Below are positions 1-8,700 of a DNA stretch of 64,000 nt, piece after piece. Every line of letters begins with the position of its first letter. Position 1 is the stretch's first letter. Source of the stretch: Maricurvus nonylphenolicus (GTDB lineage: Bacteria; Pseudomonadota; Gammaproteobacteria; Pseudomonadales; Cellvibrionaceae); contig NZ_AP031498.1 of assembly GCF_042854845.1 (NCBI RefSeq), forward strand, positions 3,534,001-3,598,000, given 5' to 3'. A program made the translations under genes and the position numbers. The notes under the pieces were generated by a model. It saw nothing but the letters and a program-made list of their open reading frames with translations, was not told where the DNA came from and made no database searches.

Positions 1-257
1 AGCATCAGACCGTGAACCAGCCCCAAGGTTATTAACATCTGAGGCAAACGGCGCCCGCCATCGGCGCCATCGGCGTAGGCGCCACCCACCAGCAATAACA
101 ATAAACTTGGCAGTAATACCGAGGCCTGCACCCAACCCACCTGCTCCGCATCCAGCGCTAATACGCCAACCGCTAGCCAGGGTAACAATACCACCTGTAT
201 TCCCATCGCCAGGGAACTAAAGCTAACACCAGCCAAATAGGTTTGCAGAGCACGCAA
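1..257 (-). CDS. MFS transporter, N-terminal part (cut by window edge)
   Basis: The reverse strand reads open from a TTG at 257 to the window edge, about 85 codons. A GAGG ribosome-binding sequence lies about ten bases before the TTG. The product begins with a hydrophobic helix (YLAGVSFSSLAMGIQVVLLP), then a short loop with DAEQVGWVQA, a second hydrophobic helix rich in leucine, and a loop with GGAYADGADGGRR. This is the usual start of a major facilitator transporter: helix 1, helix 2, then the conserved G-x3-D/R-x-G-R-R loop. It would be an inner-membrane secondary transporter; the substrate cannot be inferred. An in-frame TGA lies 13 codons upstream, and there is no ATG between it and the TTG, so the start codon is the least certain point. 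Confidence 0.65.
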   Translation of the reverse strand, partial: MRALQTYLAGVSFSSLAMGIQVVLLPWLAVGVLALDAEQVGWVQASVLLPSLLLLLVGGAYADGADGGRRLPQMLITLGLVHGLM

Positions 258-335
258 ATGGAAAACCTCGGAGGGAAAAATTCAAAGGCCTATTTTAGCG
301 ATATGGAAGATGCGGTGCCACCATAACCAAAAGCA

Positions 336-369
336 CAAAAAAGCCCGCTTGCCGAAACGGCAAGCGGGC
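336..369 (-). terminator. Rho-independent terminator of the 401-1546 gene
   Basis: A perfect 12-bp stem (343-354 with 358-369, GCCCGCTTGCCG and its complement) closes a three-base loop. On the minus strand it is followed by a T run (A run 336-341 on the plus strand). It lies just past the stop of the acyl-CoA dehydrogenase and in front of the MFS gene, so it separates the two transcription units. Confidence 0.9.
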
Positions 370-400
370 GAAGAAGGAAAAACTGACTGACTGGAGCGGC

Positions 401-1546
401 TTAGCGCCCAACAATACCGCGCGAGATAACTTCTTTCATAATTTCAGAAGTACCGGCGTAAATAGTCTGAATACGTGCATCCACGTAGAAACGGGAAATT
501 GGGTATTCAACGGTGTAACCGTAACCACCGAACAACTGCAGACATTCGTTAACGGCTTTCAGCTGCATTTCGGTGGTAGCCAGCTTCAGGATAGCAGCGT
601 CGTCTACGGTCATTTCGCTTTTCGCGAATTTGGCCATGTTCTGGTCCAGCAGCGCTTTACTCAGAGCGATATCGGTTTTAACTTCTGCCAGCTTGAAGCG
701 AGTGTTTTGGAACTGGCTGATAGCCTGACCAAACGCTTTACGCTCTTGTACATATTCAGTGGCCAGATCCAGAGCACCTTGTGCCTGAGCAACAGCCTGA
801 GTAGCACAACCCAGACGCTCACGTGGCAGCTCTTCCATCAGGTAGATAAAGCCTTTGTTTTCTTCACCCAACAGGGCATCAGCAGGCACACGCAGGTTAT
901 CGAAGAACAACTCAGCCGTGTCACTGGCGTGCTGACCGATTTTCTCGATCGACTTACCTTTGGAGAAACCAGGCAGGCTGGTGTCTACCAGGAACAGAGA
1001 AATACCTTTGGAGCCGGCATTTACATCAGTCTTGGCACATACGATGGCCAAGTCGGCGTGAATACCGTTGGTGATAAATACTTTGGAGCCATTGATCACA
1101 TACTCGTCACCGTCTCTAACAGCGGTGGTACGCATACCGGCCAGGTCAGAACCGGCACCCGGTTCGGTCATGGCGATACAGGAAACAACTTCACCGGTAA
1201 CCATACGTGGCAGCCATTGCTCGCGCTGAGCTTCGGTACCAATGTTGTAGATGTAAGGTGCACAGATATTGGCGTGGATGTTGTAGTTACTGCCCAGACC
1301 ACCAAAGCCCATGCGGCAGATTTCCCAGTTGATCAGCTGGTTCACTTCAAAACTGGCCTCGGCTGCACCGTATTTCTCTGGCATGTCTACACACAGCATG
1401 CCGGCTTCGCCCAGCTTGTTCCACAGCTCGCGAGGAACCTGGTGATCCTTCTCCCACTGCTCATAGTATGGAGCCACTTCCTGCTCCAGGCAGCGCAGAA
1501 TCATATCGCGGAACAGTTCCAATTCTTCGTTGGCGACTTCAGACAT
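401..1546 (-). CDS. Acyl-CoA dehydrogenase family protein
   Basis: A 381-residue flavoprotein of normal length for a homotetrameric acyl-CoA dehydrogenase, which oxidises the alpha-beta bond of an acyl-CoA and passes electrons to ETF. FAD/substrate motifs are visible: CIAMTEPGAGSDL in the middle domain, VFITNG, the R-KAFGQAISQFQ FAD-dimer motif, and LFGGYGYTVEYP near the C-terminus. The usual catalytic Glu of the YEGT motif is Ala here (IYAGTSEIM). An ERL sequence in the helix-G region (LPRERLGC) matches where isovaleryl-CoA-type enzymes carry their base, so a branched or bulky substrate is possible (inference). The ATG at 1546 was chosen over one six codons upstream because GAGG precedes it. 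It is divergent from the AraC gene at 1706, with direct repeats between them. Confidence 0.9.
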   Translation of the reverse strand: MSEVANEELELFRDMILRCLEQEVAPYYEQWEKDHQVPRELWNKLGEAGMLCVDMPEKYGAAEASFEVNQLINWEICRMGFGGLGSNYNIHANICAPYIYNIGTEAQREQWLPRMVTGEVVSCIAMTEPGAGSDLAGMRTTAVRDGDEYVINGSKVFITNGIHADLAIVCAKTDVNAGSKGISLFLVDTSLPGFSKGKSIEKIGQHASDTAELFFDNLRVPADALLGEENKGFIYLMEELPRERLGCATQAVAQAQGALDLATEYVQERKAFGQAISQFQNTRFKLAEVKTDIALSKALLDQNMAKFAKSEMTVDDAAILKLATTEMQLKAVNECLQLFGGYGYTVEYPISRFYVDARIQTIYAGTSEIMKEVISRGIVGR

Positions 1547-1626
1547 GGGATAACCTCGTATCAACTGAATAGATAATTAGCGTTCTAGTGTGAATCATTC
1601 CGCCTCGGTCAACAATGATAAAAGCT

Positions 1627-1662
1627 GACACAAAGCTACCATTTTCGGACACAAACTATCCG
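1627..1662. promoter_or_regulatory. Direct-repeat operator between acyl-CoA dehydrogenase and AraC gene
   Basis: GACACAAA occurs at 1627-1634 and again at 1648-1655, 21 bases apart (two helical turns). The similarity extends (GCTACC versus CTATCC). The second copy also sits in a small dyad CGGA-N9-TCCG (1646-1662). Direct repeats one or two turns apart are the usual site for AraC-family dimers, and an AraC gene starts 40 bases away. I infer that it controls both divergent genes. Confidence 0.5.
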
Positions 1663-1705
1663 TAACAGCTAGTTTTAAGCCCCAAAAGTGCGTCATAATA
1701 GCCAT

Positions 1706-2782
1706 ATGACTACCAAATCCGGACACCCTCTACCCTCCTCACCACCAGCAGAGACTCCGCTGACCCAGGAGGTTAAGCACACCATTGCCAGCTATTTTGC
1801 CCGTGTCCACCTGCAAAATGCTGGACGCCAAGGCATGGATATTGAAGTGCTGATGGCCCAGGCCCAGCTGCCCTCCTCCCTACTACAGGAACCCGGTGCC
1901 CGTATCGCCCCACAGCAATTGGCTGCACTGTTTCAGGCTATTTGGCAGGTTAATGACGATGAGTACCTGGGGCTGACCCAAACCCCCAGGCGTGTAGGTG
2001 TATTTACGTTATTAACTGAGCGAATGGTTCACTGCGAAACCCTGGGACAGGCATTGAAAGAAGCGATTCGCTTTTACCGCTTAATCGATAATGACTTTAA
2101 TCTGGTGGTCGAGCAGCAGGATAAGCAGGTCTTGCTACATATACGCTTGCAGCGGCCCGAGCTGGATTATCAGAACATTCTTACTGAGTTGTTACTGCTG
2201 ATATGGCACCGTTTCCCCAGCTGGCTGGTAAAACAGGTTATCCCGCTGCAGGAGATCCGCTTTCGGTTTCAACCGCCTTCCCACAAGGAAGAGTACCGTT
2301 TGTTGTACCCTGGCCCCTGTCGGTTTTCCCAACCAGACAATACGCTGGTGTGGCCGGCGGAGGTTCTCGACTTGCCGATCCGCCGTAACACCGAACAATT
2401 ACTGAAATATCTTAAGATCGTGCCCCTGCCCTGGTTTAGAAAACAGGAGTTTGTCGAAACACTTACCGACCGAGTCAGCCGTATGCTGGAGGAAGGTCCC
2501 GTCGATCATCTGATCACACTTGACGATATCGCCGAACAATTGCACACCACAACTCGTACCCTGCGACGTAAACTCACCAGTGAAGGCAGCAGCTTCCAGC
2601 GTTTAAAAGATAATGTCCGGCGAGATAGAGCCATCTATTGGCTGAGCCAGGAAGACATCAGTATTGCCGAGGTGGGAAGGCGCAGCGGCTATACCGAAGC
2701 AACTGCGTTTATCAGAGCCTTTAAAAGCTGGACCGGGGTTGCGCCAGGGGATTACCGCAAACGGTTACTGGCAGGAAAGTAA
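1706..2782 (+). CDS. AraC-family transcriptional regulator (OruR/ArgR-type)
   Basis: About 358 residues from the ATG; a GTG at 1688 is in frame and would add six residues. The N-terminal two thirds resemble the AraC arabinose-binding-like domain of the OruR/ArgR group (GVFTLLTERMVHCETLGQAL, RFYRLIDNDF). The C-terminal 100 residues hold two helix-turn-helix units: LDDIAEQLHTTTRTLRRKL, then ISIAEVGRRSGYTEATAFIRAF with the closing WTGVAPGDYRKR signature. This type senses small hydrophobic or acyl ligands in several known catabolic cases. Its divergent position and the 21-bp spaced repeats upstream suggest control of the acyl-CoA dehydrogenase at 401-1546. There is no strong ribosome-binding site, so the start is approximate. 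Confidence 0.85.
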   Translation: MTTKSGHPLPSSPPAETPLTQEVKHTIASYFARVHLQNAGRQGMDIEVLMAQAQLPSSLLQEPGARIAPQQLAALFQAIWQVNDDEYLGLTQTPRRVGVFTLLTERMVHCETLGQALKEAIRFYRLIDNDFNLVVEQQDKQVLLHIRLQRPELDYQNILTELLLLIWHRFPSWLVKQVIPLQEIRFRFQPPSHKEEYRLLYPGPCRFSQPDNTLVWPAEVLDLPIRRNTEQLLKYLKIVPLPWFRKQEFVETLTDRVSRMLEEGPVDHLITLDDIAEQLHTTTRTLRRKLTSEGSSFQRLKDNVRRDRAIYWLSQEDISIAEVGRRSGYTEATAFIRAFKSWTGVAPGDYRKRLLAGK

Positions 2783-2802
2783 TTTTACCGACTCGCAGAG
2801 TG

Positions 2803-2831
2803 AGCTGACCCGGTAAGAAACCCGGTCAGCT
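2803..2831. terminator. Hairpin between convergent genes
   Basis: AGCTGACC (2803-2810) pairs with GGTCAGCT (2824-2831), with two further GC pairs inside after a C-C mismatch. It sits in the 68-base gap between the converging AraC gene and the acyl-CoA dehydrogenase. There is no clean T run on either side, so it may be a weak bidirectional terminator. Confidence 0.5.
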
Positions 2832-2850
2832 AAAGCTACTTCTATGTAGC

Positions 2851-4641
2851 TCAGACCATTCTTTCAGCTTGACTTACCGCATTGTAACTTTGCCTCTCCC
2901 TGTGTTGCTCCTGCTGGCGTTGTGAGAACTTCTCTTTTAACTCGGCAAAGGTATCAGCTTTACCTTGATAATTTAACTCGGCCAATGCTTGATCCTGGTA
3001 AGCATGTACCAAGTCAGCAGACAGCAGTTCCCATTCACGGCATATTTCTCGAGTTTGTTGATCGTTCATCATTAGATGCGGATGATCAATCACGGCTTGA
3101 AAGCGAGTCGCTAAGGGTTCAATAATACTATCTGAGGCTCCGATTAATATGTCTTTGACAAACTGGTCCGCCGGATACCAAGCTTTAACACGGCCAAAAT
3201 CACGATGGATTTGCGTTAGCAGCACATTACGTGGGCCTTCCCATAACTCCTGAATTAAGCCGTCGCGCATCATACGTGGAAACGCTGAGAAGTCCTCCAT
3301 AATGCCATGCCCACCAAACGTAGAAATCGCCTGACGGGTAAAGGCTGGGCCGTCATGACACACCACTATTTTTTGCAGCAAAATCATTTCACGCAGACGG
3401 AATAAACGACGGCGGTGCTCCATATCCTCAATCGCTTCCAATTCTTTTAGACCCGCAGCTAATTTCTCATTTAAATCTCGGGCCTCATCATACAACTTAA
3501 AACAACCGGCACTGGTACGCTTGGCCGTTAACTTTAAATCCTCTAATTGATTTGCCATCATTGGAAACTCGGCAATCGGCAGGGTAAACGCTTTTCGGAA
3601 CTGAGCATACAAAGACGCTTCCCTGTACATACGTAACATACCTGCCGCCGTTCCAAAGGCCACATGTAAACGGGACAGTGCCAACACTACACCTACAATA
3701 TTAGCCATACCGTCTTTGAGTGGACCCACAGGGTAAGCCACGGCGCCATTAAAAGTAATTTCGGCAGTAGGGAGTTCAGATAAACCTAACTTACTTTTTA
3801 ATCTGTCTATGGTGTAACCGTTACGTATTTCTTTATCGCGGTTTTCTGGCAGCCAGGCAGGCACCAAAAATGTGGCCACTTGCGTCTCGGAGTCAGTATT
3901 TTTAGGTTTAGCCGTTACAAAGGTATACTGGCTTTGAGTTGCTGAGCAAAAGAATTTTTTGCCATATATACGCCATACTCCAGCTTTGCCATCTTTACCT
4001 TCTTTCTCAACAAATTCTGCCTCCACCAGGTTAGCGCCTACGTCACTGCCCCCCTGAATTTCAGACATGTACTGTCCGGCGCTAGCGTATTCATACTCAC
4101 CATTATGCATACGGCCCTCACGGCAATGAGCCAGAGCATCTGTTGCCTCGGGAGATAGGGTTCCGGATGTTTCATATTTCTCCATCAACGCGATTAAACC
4201 ATGTGTGCCACCAAAACCACACATCACCCCCGCTTCACTATTTTGATAAAGTAAAAAACACTTAACAAACCGGCTCCATGGGGTATTTTTACGATGGTCA
4301 AATAACCCCAAGCCCAACACTTCTTTTTCCAGTGCTTCGGTTGCAGCAGATCGTTCTAAACGGTCTATTCTGTGATTATAAGCATCGTAGTGTTTTAACT
4401 TGGTCAGTTTCACCCGATTTTCTATTGTGCCCCCCTCTGCGGCCAGGTCACGGTAATAATACGAGGCCTTATTTGATAACTCGTTTAACTCCTCATGAAT
4501 CTTCTGATAATCAGCACCAGCGTGTTTCTTCACGAGAGCCTGGAAAAAATCATCATCCCTGTAGTAATTAAATTGGTCACGTACAAACAAATAATCGTCA
4601 AAAGAATAATCGTTATCTCGGTTGCCTTTTTGTTGCAGCAT
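2851..4641 (-). CDS. Large acyl-CoA dehydrogenase (about 600 aa, AidB-like layout)
   Basis: The 596-residue product is longer than the standard 380-residue family and has an extra N-terminal helical segment and a C-terminal extension. Core motifs: EIQGGSDVGANL in the beta-domain, FCSAT, a long helical section (LPIAEFPMMANQLEDLKL), STFGGHGIMEDF and QELWEGPRNVLL. The last supplies Glu at the canonical catalytic position. Its role is presumably flavin-dependent oxidation of an acyl-CoA, with ETF as acceptor. The ATG at 4641 is preferred to a GTG ten codons upstream because GGAG lies seven bases before it. Downstream of it converges the AraC gene; upstream lies a 394-base gap, so it is probably transcribed alone. 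The substrate is unknown. Confidence 0.88.
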   Translation of the reverse strand: MLQQKGNRDNDYSFDDYLFVRDQFNYYRDDDFFQALVKKHAGADYQKIHEELNELSNKASYYYRDLAAEGGTIENRVKLTKLKHYDAYNHRIDRLERSAATEALEKEVLGLGLFDHRKNTPWSRFVKCFLLYQNSEAGVMCGFGGTHGLIALMEKYETSGTLSPEATDALAHCREGRMHNGEYEYASAGQYMSEIQGGSDVGANLVEAEFVEKEGKDGKAGVWRIYGKKFFCSATQSQYTFVTAKPKNTDSETQVATFLVPAWLPENRDKEIRNGYTIDRLKSKLGLSELPTAEITFNGAVAYPVGPLKDGMANIVGVVLALSRLHVAFGTAAGMLRMYREASLYAQFRKAFTLPIAEFPMMANQLEDLKLTAKRTSAGCFKLYDEARDLNEKLAAGLKELEAIEDMEHRRRLFRLREMILLQKIVVCHDGPAFTRQAISTFGGHGIMEDFSAFPRMMRDGLIQELWEGPRNVLLTQIHRDFGRVKAWYPADQFVKDILIGASDSIIEPLATRFQAVIDHPHLMMNDQQTREICREWELLSADLVHAYQDQALAELNYQGKADTFAELKEKFSQRQQEQHRERQSYNAVSQAERMV

Positions 4642-4671
4642 AGGGTTTCTCCATTCATAAGCGTTATTCAC

Positions 4672-5035
4672 AGCAAGTCTGAAAGAAACATTACACCAAT
4701 ATGCATAAAATGATAAATAATGTAATTTAGTTTATCTGATTTATATCAATAAACGAATTGTGACCAACGGCCCTATCAGCAAGAAAACGGATCATTCGCC
4801 AGTAATGATGGACTTTGAGCACTAGCGTCTAAGGCAACAAGCCCACTGCTCGCGCCATCTGCGGGCTAAACTGGTCTGATATGGTGTTCCAGGTGGAGAC
4901 ACAGCGTGTTTTCGGCTGTTTAAGAATTCAGGGAGAAATATCGCAAGGGGTTGCTGGCTGGAGGAGTAGGTGAAATAAGGTAAAACTAGTCTGTCATCCC
5001 TACGCAAGCAGGGATGACAATGTCTGCCGGTATCT
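4672..5035. other. Intergenic stretch with one REP-like hairpin
   Basis: No convincing gene is visible. A 61-codon reading frame at 4822-5007 has no family resemblance and no ribosome-binding site. The half next to the acyl-CoA dehydrogenase is AT-rich (for example TAAATAATGTAATTTAG), as expected of its promoter region. The only clear element is the palindrome at 4992-5019. Confidence 0.6.
4992..5019. repeat. REP-like palindrome (GTCATCCC...GGGATGAC)
   Basis: TGTCATCCC at 4992-5000 pairs with GGGATGACA at 5011-5019 around a short imperfect centre containing CGC. The element at 44313-44334 has the same plan and the same GGGATGAC end. This matches the widespread GTCATCCCCGC...GCGGGGATGAC type of dispersed intergenic palindrome. 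It lies 17 bases past the crotonase stop and might also help end that transcript. Confidence 0.6.
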
Positions 5036-5734
5036 TTAGAAAGTCATTTCCATAATCGCCTGACGATCAATCTCAATGACTTCATCCAGGGTTGCCAACA
5101 ACTCCTTACGCATTTTGACCTTAGTGAGCGCGTGAGCTTCCAGGTTTAACTGGGCGTACTGCTCAGCAAGCGCCAAGGCACGCTCTTCCAGTTGCTCAGG
5201 GGCAACCACTTCATCCAGGAAGCCTGCGGTGGTAGCGTCTTGCGGAGACAGCATTTCAGCCAGATTCACACAACGGTGGAAATAGGTAGGCAGTAAACGC
5301 TCGCGAGGCAGCTCAATGCCTACATGGTGCATGGTCATACCGATCTGGATTTCATTTAAGCCGATTTTAAATGGACCTTCGACACCAATACGGTAGTCAC
5401 AACCCAGCAGAATAAAGCAGCCCATAGCCACAGAGTGACCGGTACAGGCTGCAATGACAGGGTATGGGTGGGCTAACAGGCGGCGAGCCAGCTTAGATCC
5501 ACCGGTAACCAAGTTCGCTCTGGCTTCCACACTGACCATCATCTCTTTAAGGTCAAAACCGCCAGAGAAGATACCTGACTGACCAGCCAACACAACGATC
5601 GCCTTCTCTTCGGCTGCACGATCCAGTGCGGCATTTAGCTCTTCAAGCAACGCTGAAGATATGACATTCACTTTACCATTTTGCAGCGTGATAACTGCGG
5701 CAGCGCCCTTGCGCTCATAATTTACCAAACTCAT
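5036..5734 (-). CDS. Crotonase / enoyl-CoA hydratase-isomerase family protein
   Basis: The 232-residue protein is slightly short for a crotonase (usually 255-270). The first oxyanion-hole segment is SGGFDLKEM and the second AACTGHSVAMGC. The Glu usually found in GGGCELA is Phe here (AMGCFILLGCD), while the second acid position appears as NEIQIG. It therefore keeps the CoA fold and one of the two hydratase acids, so an isomerase or atypical hydratase is as likely as a standard hydratase. It is the last gene of a TetR - molybdopterin enzyme - crotonase series with gaps of about 100 bases, which suggests co-transcription. Start ATG at 5734; GAGAGGG lies upstream. Confidence 0.82.
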   Translation of the reverse strand: MSLVNYERKGAAAVITLQNGKVNVISSALLEELNAALDRAAEEKAIVVLAGQSGIFSGGFDLKEMMVSVEARANLVTGGSKLARRLLAHPYPVIAACTGHSVAMGCFILLGCDYRIGVEGPFKIGLNEIQIGMTMHHVGIELPRERLLPTYFHRCVNLAEMLSPQDATTAGFLDEVVAPEQLEERALALAEQYAQLNLEAHALTKVKMRKELLATLDEVIEIDRQAIMEMTF

Positions 5735-5836
5735 AGAACCCTCTCTTTCCGAGTATGTATTCCTGTCTAAAGCAGGATTGTGGGCCTATTATCGACAGAC
5801 CCACTATGAGCGCAAGAGGTAAAACAGACAATCGAT

Positions 5837-7984
5837 TTAGCTAGCCGCAGTAATGGCCACAGGAACACCGTTAACCGCGGCATTACCGGAGAGCTTGTCG
5901 ACAAACATCTCATCAGTCAGGTCGTTAACACTGACGCCCGCATGCTCCACAGCAATGGCCATACGAATACCTTTGCGATTGTGCCCCCAACCATGAGGCA
6001 AACTTACCACGCCCGGCATCAGCTCATCGGTAACTTCGACGGTCACATCGACACTGTTGATACGTGAGGTTACCGTAGCACTACCACCATCCTGCAAAGA
6101 CAACTTACTGGCATCGGCGGGATTGACCATTAGAGTGCAGCGATCCTTACCTTTTACCAAACGCTTGTAGTTATGCATCCAAGAATTACATGAACGCACA
6201 TGACGACGACCAATCAGTAACAGTTCGTTATCCGCCTTATCCTGCTGGTTTGGTTCGACGACTTCAGACCACAGGCGGTCGATATCGGCCATGGCCAACG
6301 ACTGGTCACAGTGAATTTTTTGATCTGCTGTTTTTAAACGTTCAGGCAGACAAGGTTTTAACTCACCCAGGTCAATACCGGATGGATTGGCCGACACTTT
6401 CTCCAACGTTAAACCCAGCTCGTGTCCCTGCTGCTCACCGTAAGGGCCGTAGGCCAAACCCAAGGCGATAACATCTTTAGGTTCAGAACGCGGTTTGGGC
6501 TCGTTGCCTAACAAGGCAGCAACACGCTCACCCAAGGCAGTAAAGATCTCATAGTCGTGCAAGGCGCCTTCTGGCTTATCAAATACCGGCGGGTTGTAAC
6601 GGGTGGTATTGCGCACAGCCAGACCGTGGAAAGCCAGATCGTAATGATCATGTTCCAGTGGTGAAGTCGGTGGCAAAATAATATCGGCGTGGCGAGTAGT
6701 TTCATTTAAGTAAGGGTCAACACTGACCATAAACTCCAGTGATTCCAGCGCCCGATCCAGCTGTGCGCCATTAGGGGTTGAAAGCACCGGGTTGCCCGCA
6801 CCAGTAAACAGGACTTTAATTTGCCCTTCGCCTTCTGTAAGAATTTCTTCAGCCAGGGTAGAACTTGGCAGTTCGCCATTAAATTCCGGTAAGCCGCGTA
6901 CGCGACTGTGGAAACGGGCAAAGCCACCGGGGTTGGAATTGGGTACGGTATCAACCGCTGGCAATGGGAACATCACACCACCGGGCTTATCCAGATTACC
7001 GGCAACAATATTGATGTTTTGAATCGCCCAGTGACACAGAGCACCAAAGGCCTGTACTGAAACCCCCATGCGACCGTAACAGACGGCTTTTTCGGTTTGC
7101 GCTAAAGACGTCGCAATATCCACAATAGCGTCAGCACTCATGCCGGTTACCTTGGCGGCAATTTCTGCGCTAAAAGGTTTCACCACCTCTTTAACCGCTT
7201 CCACACCTTCAATCCAGGCACCGTAACCCTGATGTTTGGTCAAGCCCTTTTCAAACATTACATTGAGCAGAGCCAGTAACAGAACCGCATCGGTACCCGG
7301 TTTTATAAAGTGATGCTCGGTTGAAATATCAGCGGTTTCACTACGACGGGGATCAATAGTGACGACCTTACCACCGCGGGCCTGAATCGCCTTCAGGCGT
7401 TTGCGTACATCCGGCACGGTCATCAGGCTGCCATTCGAAGCCAGTGGGTTGCCGCCTAAAATCAGGAAGTAATCGGTGTTATCGATATCAGGAATGGTGA
7501 TTAGATCTTTATGGCCATAAAACCACAACCCAACCAGGTGGTGCGGTAGCTGATCAACCGATGTGGCAGAAAAACGGTTCTGGGTTTTTAACTGCTTAAA
7601 CAATACCGGGGGGTGAGTCAGCATACCGTAGTTGTGTACAGCCGGATTGCCCAAATATACACCGAGAGAATTGTCACCGTGCTGCTGGCGAATCTCGACC
7701 AGTTTTTGCGCCGTGGTATCCAGGGCTTCTTGCCAACTGATTTCTACCCATTCACTGCCGTCGCCCTGGTCACGCAGTCGCTTCATGGGTTTGCGCAAAC
7801 GATCCGGGTCAGCATGTAAATCCTGTAACGCCACCGCTTTCGGGCATACATGACCGCGACTCAATGGATCATTTTTATCCCCTTTGATGGAAATAACCTC
7901 TTCCCCCTGGGTGACAATTTCCAAGCCACAAATGGCTTCACATAAGTGACAGGCACGATAATGCGTTTTCTGTTCTGCAGTCAT
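5837..7984 (-). CDS. Molybdopterin-dependent oxidoreductase (DMSO-reductase superfamily)
   Basis: A 715-residue catalytic subunit. Cysteines 12, 15, 19 and 47 (C-x2-C-x3-C-x27-C) form a 4Fe-4S site like that of formate dehydrogenase and assimilatory nitrate reductase. The molybdopterin regions follow (GGNPLASNGSLMTVPDVRKR; VVTIDPRRSETAD; LFTGAGNPVLSTPNG), then the C-terminal cofactor domain (VSLPHGWGHNRKG). There is no Tat or Sec signal, so it is probably cytoplasmic. No electron-transfer subunit is encoded beside it; it must use a soluble partner or act alone. Neighbours are a TetR gene 111 bases upstream and a crotonase 102 bases downstream, which points to a CoA-ester or aromatic/steroid pathway and not to nitrate or formate respiration (inference). 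Confidence 0.85.
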   Translation of the reverse strand: MTAEQKTHYRACHLCEAICGLEIVTQGEEVISIKGDKNDPLSRGHVCPKAVALQDLHADPDRLRKPMKRLRDQGDGSEWVEISWQEALDTTAQKLVEIRQQHGDNSLGVYLGNPAVHNYGMLTHPPVLFKQLKTQNRFSATSVDQLPHHLVGLWFYGHKDLITIPDIDNTDYFLILGGNPLASNGSLMTVPDVRKRLKAIQARGGKVVTIDPRRSETADISTEHHFIKPGTDAVLLLALLNVMFEKGLTKHQGYGAWIEGVEAVKEVVKPFSAEIAAKVTGMSADAIVDIATSLAQTEKAVCYGRMGVSVQAFGALCHWAIQNINIVAGNLDKPGGVMFPLPAVDTVPNSNPGGFARFHSRVRGLPEFNGELPSSTLAEEILTEGEGQIKVLFTGAGNPVLSTPNGAQLDRALESLEFMVSVDPYLNETTRHADIILPPTSPLEHDHYDLAFHGLAVRNTTRYNPPVFDKPEGALHDYEIFTALGERVAALLGNEPKPRSEPKDVIALGLAYGPYGEQQGHELGLTLEKVSANPSGIDLGELKPCLPERLKTADQKIHCDQSLAMADIDRLWSEVVEPNQQDKADNELLLIGRRHVRSCNSWMHNYKRLVKGKDRCTLMVNPADASKLSLQDGGSATVTSRINSVDVTVEVTDELMPGVVSLPHGWGHNRKGIRMAIAVEHAGVSVNDLTDEMFVDKLSGNAAVNGVPVAITAAS

Positions 7985-8095
7985 GATTTTCTCATCCCTT
8001 TGCTAACGATGGACTAACGGCAATTTTTTAGTAATCGCTCTAAAATATGGCAAAATTTTTTGGAGGGCCATTATCACAGCCCTCCAAATCGGTTG

Positions 8096-8674
8096 TTAAT
8101 GTAATATCCGTTCTACAGACTCTCGAACCATGGGGTTCCAATCCCGCTTTGGATTCAGTTTACTGCTCACCAGCATACCGGTCATCAGTAATCCCAAATG
8201 TTCGGCCAGTAAGGCTGGATCGGCTTTTTCGTTAATGCTGCCTTCAGTCTGTCCACGCTCAATAACCTGCTGCAGCGCTTCGTCAGCAGGTTTTAAATAC
8301 TGCTTTACCTTCTTGCAAATATCAGCGTCGTGCGGGCCCAATTCCGCCGCAGTGTTAATCAGCAGGCATCCAGATCCCAGCATAATGGCATCGGTGTCAA
8401 AGCATTCGGTCAGATAATGGCTAATGCCTGCCACTGGATCTGGCGTTTCCAACATACGCTTTACCCGCTGATTGGTATAGCGATTGGTGTAGTACTCAAG
8501 CACACGCAGGAACAGCCCATCCTTACTGCCAAAGCTGTTATAGATACTGCCTGGCGTCAGGCCAGTAGCAGCCTCCAGATCTTTCATACTGGTAGCCGTA
8601 TAACCTTTACGCCAGAAGCAATTCATGGCGGCAGTTAACACAGTTTCTTCGTTATAGGCCTTGGGGCGTGGCAT
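8096..8674 (-). CDS. TetR/AcrR-family regulator
   Basis: 192 residues. The N-terminal helix-turn-helix is clear: VLTAAMNCFWRKGYTATSMK, then LEAATGLTPGSIYNSFGSKD. The C-terminal half contains GCLLINTAAELGPHDADI, a segment typical of the AcuR/NemR/YxaF group whose members answer electrophiles or small organic ligands. A TAGA-N8-TCTA palindrome lies 27 bases before its start, so autoregulation is likely. It is the first gene of the minus-strand series that includes the molybdopterin enzyme and crotonase and is divergent from the TonB receptor at 8920. Confidence 0.9.
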   Translation of the reverse strand: MPRPKAYNEETVLTAAMNCFWRKGYTATSMKDLEAATGLTPGSIYNSFGSKDGLFLRVLEYYTNRYTNQRVKRMLETPDPVAGISHYLTECFDTDAIMLGSGCLLINTAAELGPHDADICKKVKQYLKPADEALQQVIERGQTEGSINEKADPALLAEHLGLLMTGMLVSSKLNPKRDWNPMVRESVERILH

Positions 8675-8700
8675 TGACTTACTCTAACCTTCAACAATTT

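Noticed and set aside
707..1576. A 289-codon plus-strand frame opposite the acyl-CoA dehydrogenase
   Set aside because: Antisense shadow: it has no recognisable domain or ribosome-binding site, and the minus-strand gene is secure.
4822..5007. 61-codon frame in the gap after the large acyl-CoA dehydrogenase
   Set aside because: It has no ribosome-binding site or family match and runs into the REP-like palindrome.
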